DNA of 64,000 nucleotides from assembly GCF_905220415.1 (NCBI RefSeq), contig NC_059564.1, positions 5,654,501 to 5,718,500 on the forward strand, read 5' to 3'. The first letter of the stretch is position 1. Every line of letters begins with the position of its first letter. Both the position numbers and the translations under genes were made by a program. Source of the DNA: Colias croceus (lineage: Eukaryota > Arthropoda > Insecta > Lepidoptera > Pieridae). Positions 37,401 to 47,045 of this stretch are shown here, one piece after another. The notes under the pieces were generated by a model. It ran no database searches, was not told the DNA's origin, and saw only the letters and a program-made list of their open reading frames with translations.

Positions 37401-40400
37401 GAGGGATGAAATTTTTTTTTTCGATGTACATACCCGTGTGGGGTATCAATGGAAAGGTCTTTTAAAATGATATAAAGTTTTCTAAAAAACATTTTTCTTA
37501 AAGTGAACGGTTTTTGAGATATCAGCTCTCAAAGTCGTAAAAAGTATGTCCCCCCCCCTCTATTTTTATAACTACGGGGTATAAAATTCTAAAAAAAATA
37601 GAGGTGATGCATGCTAATTAACTCTTTCAACGATTTTTGGTTTGATCAAAGTATCTCTTATAGTTTTTGAGATAGGTTGATTTAACTGTAATTTATTATA
37701 TTTGCTGCTACGGAACCCTTTGTGCGCGAGCCCGACTCGCACTTGGCCGGTTTTTTTCAAAGATCCTTCTGATAATAATAAACACATCAAAATAAAAATT
37801 AACGAAATCCATTACCGTGATGCCGCGTGCCGTGACCAAGGGAAACAGGATTCATTTTTTTATACCTTGAATGCTAAAAAAACAAATTCATGAATGCAAT
37901 TACCTGAGGTTCAGTATCATACAAGGCAGCTGTATCGATGTGTCTGTAGCCGGCGTCTATCGCTTCCTCCACCGCTTTCTCCACTGAATTATCTTCCACT
38001 TGAACAAAACCACCCTGAAATGTCAATAACATGTATTAACAAACAAACATCGTTAATAGTTTGCTTTGGAAGAATTTTGATGTATGGATATGTGTCGCAG
38101 CCAATTGGTTAAAAAAGTCATTTCATTAATATCCTAGGCTCTTGATTAAACAACCTGAATGATATCCAGCAAGCATCCAGCCATTAGGTAGATAAAAACA
38201 CGGCGTATCGTCTAAGAAAATCTAATAAAACGGTTGAATAAAGAGCCTAGTAAGTCAATCAGGTAACTGAGAAATAATATCTTTAATTAATTTTACAATA
38301 TGTACGATTAATTACATCGTATGATTAATTATTATTGATTAGTTTTAATTTTACTTACCTTTTGATCTAGACCGAGCCACGTGCCAAGACCAAAAGTAGG
38401 CATTATCCATCCATCGTTGAGATTCAACACGGGAGCTTTGCCTGCAGTGTGACCGGCAATCTGTAACAAATACAAAATTGTATTACAATTACTAAATTGT
38501 ATTACAATTACACAAAATTGTATTATAAATTCAAAACAAATGTGAAAATTTGTTTTATTTCTCCATCCATCGTAATTTTGACATGATTTTAAAAGAGCAA
38601 CTATATACAGAGTTTCTTAGTAAATGACAAAGCTATGTTATGACGATTCAAAAATGCTTTAAGTAGAAGATGTCTAATTGAATAAATACATGTTTGAGTT
38701 TGATATCGAATTGTGCTAATTGTTCTCATTTTACATAATACCAAATGATGAAATAGTCTCTCTCCATTCAAATATAGAGCTAGCATGTTTTGCATTTTTT
38801 CCATTAATTTACAAGCTGTGCCCTACCATGTATAAGTATTGAAAAGGACGGAATTCCCCGCGTAAATCAAACCCATAAAGTTTTCAAATAACCAAATTAT
38901 TTGCCCGTAGTTGTGTATCAGCTAGTAACAATCAAACCTTGTTACAAACTACACATCTACAAACTGCTCACGAAAATTTCGCAACTAAATTAACAAATAC
39001 TGAGGTTGGCATCTGGAATTGAGGTGTGACAAGTTTGACCTTTTGCGCTATTATTGTATTGTTATTATAAAATGTGATATGAACCGCGACTGTCTGTTAA
39101 TATACCTATGTTGTAATTATTCAAAGGCATGTGTAATAAATTTAATGAGCAATTCTTTTAACTTGGCTAAAGGATGAAACTTAATGATATAATTTAAATT
39201 AAAAATGAGGATTCTTTGCTAAATCTCACCACTATAAATTATGAATAAAATATGATAAAATAAAAATGTCACGTATAATATAATACTACTACATAATATG
39301 TAATAAAATGTATAAGCACAGAATAATTACTATGGTAGTAATGACGAACGCGCATCTAATCGCGATCGCAGCCTAGTAACTAAATGGATAGAAATAGTAT
39401 GACATTCAGACATATTTATTGGCTATAATTTAAAAAAGATCACTAAACCGGTGTGTGCCTGATAGTTGAGCATAAAAAAATATCAGCTCATATTCATTAA
39501 AATTAAATTCTAATATGAATAGTTAAAAAATTTTAAAAGAGCAAATAGGTAGTTAATTAAAAAAAATTAGTTCATTTATCTGATAGCTATACTGATAACA
39601 AAGTAGTTACCTAGGTTTAGACTTAACAGTTTACATTTAAATCAATGTTTAGGAATTACTTTTCATTGTGTTGCCGTAAAACTGCTAGGTACTTTCGTTT
39701 TTAGAAGTGCTTTGTAAGAAGCCTTGTAAATTGATAAATATTTTAGTTCGGTCTTGTGTTAGAAGTATATTATATACTTAATTGTTTTTTTTCTTTATTA
39801 ACTTAAGGAAATCTTCCACAAAATATAATGGTTATTCCACTACAATCTAACGCGCACTTAATTATTGTGAGACACACCATTGTTCTCAAATAATTAGTTT
39901 TTAACACGGATATGTTTGTAATCTTTGTAATGGAATCATTTACATATTAGCAAGTAAGTAGTAGTAAATAGTTCGTAGTAGTTCTAAATAGTTTTTTCTT
40001 TTTATCCCGCGAAAAATAACCATGAAAACCTTTCTATTAGTTAAATATTTTAAAGATAATGCACTTAACAGTAGATAAGTATTTTTTTTTAAATTTAGGT
40101 TTTATTAATGAAATGTCATGTACATAAATACATATTATTATAGTACTAGAGGTCCGCCCCTGCTTCGCCCGTGGTAGGTACATATTTCGCAATAAAAGGT
40201 AGCCTATGTCCTTTCTCGGGTATCAAAATATCTCCATACCAAATTTCATGCAAATTGGTTCAGTAGTTTAGGCGTGATTGAGTAACAGACAGACAGACAG
40301 AGTTACTTTCGCATTTATAATATTAGTATGGATTTAAAATTCGTTGATTGCTCATTCCTATCTATAACAGGTATAGTATTTCATATATAGAGGTACAAAT

Positions 40401-40902
40401 AACAAATATAGGTATAATATTATGTAAAGATGCATCTTGATGGTAAATCAGAAACTACTGATCCGATTATGATTAAATTTAAGGGAAACGAACTCTATCA
40501 TTTTATTTTAAAGATAAAATACAGTTTCGTTCATATTTTGACTCTACATTATTTACATGATAAAAAATCGTACCTACTTCGATAACCTTGCTATTCTTAA
40601 TTTTTTTTAATACAGATTAATATTAACTATGCCTCAAGTTCAATAACATATCTCTACAATAATTAGATTTGATTTTGTTTTGTCACTGAAACAGTGATAC
40701 AATTCATTATTTACTAAATAATTTTCGGACCTCGTAAATTTTAATTTATGATATATACTTATGTGAATAGCCGCTCAAAATGCAAGAACTACCTCTGAAC
40801 TATCTAATTATTTCAAAATATCAAGTTCATATTTTCAAAATATACATATTATTTACTTACATGATTTGCCAAACACAAAATAACAACAGTAAACAACAAC
40901 AT
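31485..40902 (-). CDS. Aldo-keto reductase with signal peptide, gene 1 (eight exons)
   Basis: Exons in transcript order: 40902-40861, 38460-38359, 38014-37904, 34434-34363, 33914-33798, 32895-32728, 32284-32081, 31664-31485. All introns are phase 0 with GT-AG ends; 331 residues, normal family length plus a signal peptide (residues 1 to about 18). The barrel is complete: strand-1 region with GLGTWLG, AGYRHIDTA with Asp75, Tyr80, Lys109 (FVTTK) and His142 (YLIHFP) forming the catalytic tetrad, SIGVSNF, QQPELLAYC, GYTPFG, and the cofactor motif IPKS with the following Arg typical of NADPH users. It should reduce carbonyl groups with NADPH. The signal peptide suggests the secreted lepidopteran group that includes 3-dehydroecdysone 3-beta-reductase (AKR2E type), but substrate is inference. 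Introns carry many transposons. The paralog lies at 49145-55366 on the other strand. Confidence 0.92.
33489..33731 (+). mobile_element. Helitron-type repeat, family B variant, in a reductase intron
   Basis: Starts TCTATACTTATTATTATAAA after A and ends GGAAAGCTAG before T. It contains the GAGAAAGGACATAGGCTAC and CCCGGAAATCCCACGGGAAC blocks. It lies in the intron between exons 5 and 6 of reductase gene 1, antisense to it. Confidence 0.78.
33963..34180 (-). mobile_element. M1-family MITE copy in a reductase intron
   Basis: Minus-strand M1 sequence with AAGTGAAACTTCTTTA, GTTACGCGTGACATTTTTCC-like and GTGTGTACCC-type ends. It has only one long terminus, like the copy at 56788-56996. Located between exons 4 and 5. 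Confidence 0.65.
35013..35078. repeat. 66-bp imperfect palindrome in reductase intron 3
   Basis: Arms AAATTATACTGCGTCC and GGACGCAGTATAATTT flank an inner perfect palindrome ATAACAGGTATACCTGTTAT, offset by a two-base indel. About 100 bp upstream, two direct copies of a GATATCGATTT / ACGAAATCGGTACAAT unit lie at 34873-34902 and 34980-35008. Confidence 0.75.
36317..36918. mobile_element. Harbinger-like non-autonomous element in reductase intron 3
   Basis: 602 bp with imperfect inverted ends GGCCCTTCTCCCATTACG and its counterpart (GGCCCTTCTGCCATTAGG on the other strand), flanked by TTA on both sides. A 108-codon frame crosses it but shows no transposase motif. Confidence 0.72.
37177..37757 (+). 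mobile_element. GGGTTCCG-family repeat in reductase intron 3
   Basis: Starts AGGGTTCCGTAGCC and ends GACTCGCACTTGGCCGG followed by T-rich sequence. It has a GTCC/GTCT simple array at about 37229-37262 and a second GGAACCC motif near each end. A related copy surrounds the hAT element (43003-45978), and an internal remnant is at about 53640-53815. This is a common lepidopteran repeat type whose transposon class I cannot assign. Confidence 0.65.
40146..40332 (-). mobile_element. Helitron-type repeat, family B variant, in reductase intron 1
   Basis: Minus strand: starts TCCATACTAATATTATAAA after A, ends CTAG before T, and has an (AGAC)-like array at about 40288-40303 plus the GAGAAAGGACATAGGCTAC block. 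Confidence 0.75.
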
Positions 40903-40948
40903 TGTGCCAACCACGTTCGTTCTCTGAGAGTCCGCCACAATGACTGGT

Positions 40949-41254
40949 GATATAGCCTGATCTGTCCAACAATTACATCCTGATGAGAATCTGTAGCTCA
41001 AAGATTAATGATGGAATAGAACTGAAGTTTTATACTTTATGTTTTTATTTATCCCGAGCCTTGGTGTAGTAGTTAACGCATGCGAATGTAGGATCAAGCT
41101 AGATATAGCCTGATCTGTCCAACAATTACATCCTGATGAGAATCTGTAGCTCAAAGATTAATGATGGAATAGAACTGAAGTTTTATACTTTATGTTTTTA
41201 TTTATCCCGAGCCTTGGTGTAGTAGTTAACGCATGCGAATGTAGGATCAAGCTA
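40949..41254. repeat. Exact tandem duplication, 2 x 153 bp, over the reductase 1 promoter
   Basis: 40949-41101 and 41102-41254 read the same at every base. The block starts 47 bp upstream of the reductase 1 ATG and contains that gene's candidate TATA box, so the unit covers 5' UTR and core promoter. The absence of any mismatch points to a recent event or to an assembly error. Confidence 0.9.
41028..41034 (-). promoter_or_regulatory. Candidate TATA box of reductase gene 1
   Basis: TATAAAA on the minus strand, about 126 bases upstream of the ATG at 40902. This would place the start site near 41000 with a leader of about 100 bases. An identical second box lies 153 bp further upstream at 41181-41187 because of the tandem duplication. 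Confidence 0.5.
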
Positions 41255-42069
41255 GACTGGGTGAAGTACATCCTGAAGAAAATATCTGTACTGTGTTTTT
41301 CTCTACTTAAGTATGTGTAACTATGTAATTTTCTGCTCTTGTAAAACAGAGAATTGGATTCTCTTCAAAATAAAGATGGATTAAATATGATATTTGGATA
41401 TTATTATATTTTAAAATTAATATCTAGGCGGTGCTAGTCGTACAGATTTCAGTTTTATATCTCTCAACGATACATTATAATATTAGGTGGTTACGTTGTG
41501 TTTCTATTACGAAATTTTGAATTTCTGAATACCACGTTTAATTACTACTACGTTTGCTTTTCTTTTTCCCAAAATAAATATACAAGCCTTGATAGTTCTG
41601 TAACATTACATAATCTTTGGCAAAAAGTTCACTCCTCTCGAATTCGCCATTTCCAGTTAAAGTGAATTTACATAACGCTAACACTTAGTACTTAGTAGGT
41701 ATATTGAACTATTGTTATTTAGTCATATCACCAAAAGTTAGGCTCAGTATTCCCTAGTTAGGCTTGCTTATTGTATCCCTTATCTCTACCATACTCCAAA
41801 AATAATAAATAATATTACAGTATCACTATTGCAATTAAAACAATTAACTCCTGAGCATGAATATTATAAAATATGTTTCACAAGCTTTCGCTCGCAGCTT
41901 CGCTCGTTTTTTTCACACTTTTTTTCATAAATTTTTATAGACACTATCTTAAGTGTTTTTAACAATAAAAAGTGACAATTAAACTTTTAGGGACTATAGA
42001 AGATACATATACATAGATAAATGTATTTTTTTCCTTGTTTTCTCCAATCCTCAAAAACATAACTAAGTA
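41255..42069. other. Intergenic, upstream of reductase gene 1
   Basis: AT-rich, no gene. Probable distal promoter region of the minus-strand reductase; no specific element recognised. Confidence 0.4.
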
Positions 42070-43583
42070 GGGTCATTGCGCCTGTTCGCGTCCACCTGCC
42101 AATTCGCGTCCATTTTGCGGATATCTTTTAGAAAATTCACGAAAATAAGTATACTTTATGTAAAATTTTTATAAGAAAAATTTCCGATAATACCTCAATG
42201 TATAAGAGACATGCACACTTATTCAAAATATGCCTGCGCACCGCCTATCCTATTTAAAAGAAATATTGAATTTTGGCTATTAAACGAGAGAGCTAAAACG
42301 CGCGGGATTTTGAAAAAAAAAATAGTGCGCAGCGTCGCGTTTGACGGTAAGTATCTTATTGTTAAATGTGAATTTTTGAATATGTAACTGTTTCTTTACT
42401 TTGCTAACAAAACATGGAATAGTATGGATTATAAATCAGCTTATTTCTTTTACAATTAATAGCTAAAATAAGGTGGACGCGAATTACTACACCGAATTTG
42501 TACAACTTCCATTTTGCGTCCACGCCCCACGGTGGGCGCAAACTATACCTATAGTGCATAACAATAGAACATATTGCGTCCACATTGTTTTTCATTACGT
42601 AGCAATGAATTGTTTGTTAAAATATGTAATTTATAATAGATTGTAAATTTTTTACTAAGACCACAAGTTGATAATTTAAATTTTCATTCAAATTAGCAAA
42701 TTTTTATGCTATTTTTTAATTTTAAAATGGGTATTCCAAGAATGAGACTAGTATCTTTGAGAATGAGAGTCAATAAGTTTGTGGTTAAGAAAATAATATA
42801 AACAAAAAAGAAATTTAATTCATTAGAAACTAAAAAATAGGGTAGAGGTGTAGGTAATCTTAATAGAACTGATTATTATTTATTTACATAACGTAACGTT
42901 GTTTTTTGTTAATTTTTAGTTCTATTTATGATGAAAAGATAAATATAAATAAGTTTTTCCAGTTTCCTTACAGTGAATTATATTAATAATAATGTTGATT
43001 TAAGGGTTCCGAACCTCAAAAGGAAAAACCGGAATCCTTGTAGGATCACTTTGATATCCGTCCGTCTGTATGTCCGTCTGTCGGTCTGTCTTTCTGTCAA
43101 GACGCTTTTTCTCAGTAACGCGTTCAGGTATAAAGCTGAAATTTATATTGAATACTCAAGTCTACGGTCCCTTGAAGCAGTGAAAAAATCAAACTAATAA
43201 GCCAAAGAATTCAAAACATACAGCCGTTTATGCTGCAAATTTTCGCAAATTTCGACATTCGCAAGGGAATCAAAACCTACAGGGTACTTTACGTGAACAC
43301 AGACACTTGAAGTTTGGTACGAAGCAACGTCTTATAGCACGGATAAGGGAGATATTGAAAAAATAACCATTTACAGTTAAAACATATGAAAAAAAAACAG
43401 GTTAATACGGAATAGATATGAGCGCTGCGCCGGCGCGCCGCCGCCGCCGTGATTTCCCCCGCGCCGTCGCCGCCGACCCTAGGCGACGGCGCGCCGAGCG
43501 AGAGCGCCCGGTCACTGGTCAGTGGTCAGTGTAACCAAACACGCGGACCGAATCGAACGCACGACTGCGTGAATGTTGACGAA

Positions 43584-45645
43584 ATGGCGGCATTAGACGT
43601 AAACGTTTATAAAACGAAACTCTTTGACGTTACTATTTCTGTATTGTCCAAGTTATCAACAAACAAACACAGTTTTTGTTGGATTTATTTTGGTCAATTA
43701 GTTATTAATATTGATGGAAGAAAACGAATAGTGTTGGGCGACCAAGTGTTTTGTGACGCATGTTTGACACGAAAGAAAGAAAAAGATTGCGATGTACTAT
43801 TTTCCAAGTAAGTTTATATAACTTCTATTATTTTTAAATAATCATATACTTACTAACATGCTGATAGCTTTTATATGAGGTTAATATTTTAATTTTATGC
43901 TTTTATTAGTGCCTGGTTTTAACTAGTGATGAAATGATTACGATTAATCGTCTATTCTAAGGCATGCTTGATTAATCGTATATTCTTATGCATGCATGCT
44001 TGATAAACAAAATTTCTTCAATTTTGTTTCAGAGCACTCGTCAAGGCCTACAGTAAAAATATAGCCACCAGCAATTTACTACGTCATTTAAAGGACGAAC
44101 ATAACCTAGAAGATACGCACACAAAAAAAGGTAGCAAACATTAAAGATTTTTTTCCGTACAGAGAAAATCGAAACCAGTAACAAAAAGTGGTGAAGCTGA
44201 TGGGAAAAAAGACAAATGGATGCTGGCGCGCGATCTAGCACTATGGTTTGCCAGATCAATATTGCCATTCGACAGCATAAATGACGAAGCCATGATTGAC
44301 TTTTTCAAAAAATACAATATTATTGTGACTGATGACGATCTACCCTCACGGCATAATATTGCTAGAGAGGGGCTAGAAGATGTATATAACTCTGTGTATA
44401 TAACAGTATGTTGGCATATGTACAGAGTACTATTAAAAAACAAAATATAAGATTTGGTGCATTAACAACAGATTTTTGGACAGACCAATTTAGACGACGT
44501 AATTATATAACCTGCACTTTCGATTACATTTCCCATGAGATGAATCTTTTGAAATTCACGTTAGCTACTCAACAAGTTACTGGAAAACATACAGGTGAAA
44601 AGATTAAAGATGAAATTCAAAGTATTTTGCGTACATTTCAGATTCCACAAAAAGATATTGTCCTTGTGACCGACTCTGGCAGTAATATGAAAAGAGCCGC
44701 TGATTTACTGAATATGCAAAATCATCGTAGCCTTGGACATGGTTTGCATAATCTGGTCACCGTAGATGGTATTCAGAACACTGATGAGGTTCTTTGCCTT
44801 ATTAATAAATGTAAGAAGATAGTCAAGCACTTGAGGTATAGAGCTCCTCAACTAGAAGCCGCTGCCAGCAAAGAACAGCGTGATCTGCTCTCATCTTTTG
44901 TAGATATTGATATAAACCACTCGGATGATGAAGATTCATCGATTGATGTTCACGTAGAAGAGCCTTTGACAAGTTCTGGAACCGGCGCCCCTCCTACAAT
45001 AAAAACAAGTACACCAACAAGGTGGCACAGCATGCTTATGATGCTAAAAAGCATCAACCACAATGCAAATCACCGTCCGATTAGAGACATCATCATCATC
45101 ATCATCAGCCCATATACGTTCCCACTGCTGGGACACGGGCCTCCTATGAGGGTACAGGCCATAATCCACCACGCTGGCCAAGTGCGTGTTGGCGGATGAC
45201 ACATGTCGTCGAACTTTTTAATTCTTCGACATGTCGGTTTCCTCACGATGTTTTCCTTCACCGTTCGAGCAGTGGTGATGTTACAACATGCGCAGATAAA
45301 TTGAAAAATCAATTTATTTCCTGCGCGCTCGCCTGGTCTCGAACCCCGGACTTATCGATTCGAAGTCCGAGGTCTCACCACTGAGCCACCACTGCTCGAT
45401 TAGAGACATGTTGCTTGATATAGGTCGCAGTTCTTTATTATTAGACGAAAACGAGTACAATTTAATTACCAGCTTGACGTCGTTCTTTAATAAATTCAAG
45501 ACGATAGTGGAAATCCTAAGCTCGGAATCACAAACCACAATTAATTTGGCATTGATTTTTAAATCTGAAATTAGAAGGTTGCTGGAAGAATGTGACGACG
45601 ATGAACCTGTCATTGTCAGTAGACTAAAAAATAAGATTCCCTAAT
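43584..45645 (+). pseudogene. hAT transposase (BED finger), frameshifted and SINE-disrupted
   Basis: The frame begins MAALDVNVYKTK at 43584. A BED-type zinc finger spans the first splice: FCDAC before the donor at 43808 and RHLKDEH after the acceptor at 44032. The frame then breaks near an A run at about 44124 and again near 44400. The core carries the first catalytic region TTDFWTD, the second VTDSGSN and the CxxH-region analogue LGHGLHNLVT. A SINE interrupts the frame at 45091-45396, and the sequence resumes to a stop near 45645. The final catalytic Glu region and the hATC dimerisation domain are missing, so no active transposase is expected. A host-adopted protein is unlikely given the frameshifts. 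Confidence 0.85.
45091..45396 (-). mobile_element. tRNA-derived SINE with 13-bp target duplication
   Basis: Minus-strand copy of the family at 2387-2703, with B-box-like GGTTCGAGACC, A-box-like TGGCTCAGTGG and a (GAT)n tail. It is flanked by CGATTAGAGACAT on both sides (45078-45090 and 45397-45409), a clear target duplication. It sits inside the hAT transposase frame. Confidence 0.93.
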
Positions 45646-46662
45646 CAATTAACAGCTGCTAAGTTACTGAATGTCAGAGAAAGATTTTAATTTTGTTTTT
45701 TCTTCTTAAATTCATCTGGTTAATTTAATTAGTCACGTGAAAATTATAATAAATCTTAATTATACGTAAATTATTGTTTCATTTCTTTTCTTTAATGAAG
45801 GTAAGAAGCTAGTTGGATTCTTCAGTTAGAAATTAGGTATGTGAAGGTCACGCCGCCGACGCCGCCGCCGTCGACGTCGAAAAGTCGGCGCGCCGCCGCT
45901 GACAGTTTGACTGTCGGCGCTCATATCTAATACGGAACCCTCGTTGTGCGAGTTTCACTCGACTTTGGCCGGTTTTTATTAAATAACTATATTCGTAAAT
46001 AAATAATTTATTAAAATCTAATTTTTATTTGCATTAATCTGATAAAATATCACCCAATATACTCTTAATTCTTTTTCTAAGCTGGTGGACGCGAACTGGT
46101 CCACGGGTGGACGCAAACTGGAATTTTTGGACGCGAACTGGGTAAAACGCCTAATTCTGCTATTTATCTAGATAAATAAAAACCACATGATATTTCCAAC
46201 ACAATTGAAAGTAAATCTTATAATAGACTATGTAATGAACACGTTACATAAATTTTGCGTTGAAATTTGTTCTGGAACATTTTTATTTTCTCCTTCAAAC
46301 TTTCCAACTGCACTAAGTGGACGCGAACTGGCGCAATGACCCTAGGTACTTACATCATCATATATATTTTTTATTATGTTATCAAAATTCATTCAACTAT
46401 GCTGCAGATTTATGTAGGTATAGGTACGACTACCTATATGTAAATAATCATAAAAATATGGCTTAAATAAAAAACGTAATACCTCTATAAGTTACGACAT
46501 ACAACCTTGAAGGAGTCAAGAGTCAAGACCCTTTCGTAGAACTAGTCTATTTTAATCCCTTATTGCCTAGGCATCTATTATATGAAACAGGTATCTTAAT
46601 AAATAATCATACTCTTCGTAACAGAGCTCTATCGTGTAATCATGTTTAGCTTTATTACAATA

Positions 46663-46846
46663 CTAGCGGTGCTCCGCGGTTTTACCCGCAGTGCTCCGCT
46701 CCTGTTGATCTTAGCGAGATGATATATAGCGCCTTCCTCAATAAATCGGTTATCTAACACCGAAAATTTTTTTCAAATCGAATCAGTAATTCCCGAGATT
46801 AGCGCGTTCAAACAATCAAATAAACTTTTCAGCGTTATATTAGTAT
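46663..46846 (-). mobile_element. Helitron-type repeat, family A
   Basis: Minus-strand copy ending CTAG before T; the 5' end is slightly decayed. Typical family A internal blocks. Confidence 0.68.
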
Positions 46847-46913
46847 CTAGTTAGTATACTTAATTAATAAAATATGTGTTATTATTTATTCTATAAACAG
46901 TTTTTTAAAGTAA

Positions 46914-47045
46914 AATTTCGCGTTGAGAGTAAAATTACAAGGTCATGTCATGACATAACGGCACGTCATGGAGTAAGGCGACGATTGAATCTTGCCAAAG
47001 AAGTTTCACTTCTGAAACGTGCGCTCGGCACACACACTCTTTTTT
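46914..47045 (-). mobile_element. M2-family MITE copy
   Basis: GTCATGGAGTAAGGCGACGA, then CCAAAGAAGTTTCACTTC and GTGCGCTCGGCACACACA; matches the copy at 23590-23705. Confidence 0.6.

Larger units (their letters stand above)
43413..45929 (+). mobile_element. hAT DNA transposon with intact ends, 8-bp target duplication
   Basis: Inverted ends TAGATATGAGCGC and GCGCTCATATCTA are flanked by exact 8-bp copies of ATACGGAA (43405-43412 and 45930-45937), the duplication length of the hAT superfamily. Just inside are CpG-rich stretches built of GCCGCCGCC and GGCGCGCC. The element is 2517 bp including a 306-bp SINE. Confidence 0.92.
43003..45978 (+). mobile_element. GGGTTCCG-family repeat, split by a hAT element
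   Basis: The left part 43003-43412 starts AGGGTTCCGAACC with GTCC/GTCT arrays. The right part 45930-45978 has ACGGAACCCTCG and ends CTCGACTTTGGCCGG. Together they make a copy of about 460 bp, similar to 37177-37757. It is nested inside the 42070-46342 element and itself hosts the hAT element. Confidence 0.7.
42070..46342. mobile_element. Outer DNA transposon (TIR GGGTCATTGCGCC) holding nested elements
   Basis: Inverted ends of 26 bp with one mismatch: GGGTCATTGCGCC, one variable base, then GTTCGCGTCCAC. They lie at 42070-42095 and 46317-46342 and are flanked by TA on both sides. The motif GTGGACGCGAA or a close variant is repeated about nine times near both ends (42084-42580 and 46085-46342). 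Without the nested insert (43003-45978) the element would be about 1.3 kb and non-coding. Superfamily not recognised; the TA flank would fit Tc1/mariner-like integration, but so short a match is weak evidence. Confidence 0.7.

Noticed and set aside
43449..43583. N-terminal extension of the BED transposase from 43449
   Set aside because: The stretch is low-complexity translation of the GC-rich terminal region; the ATG at 43584 starts the recognisable transposase.
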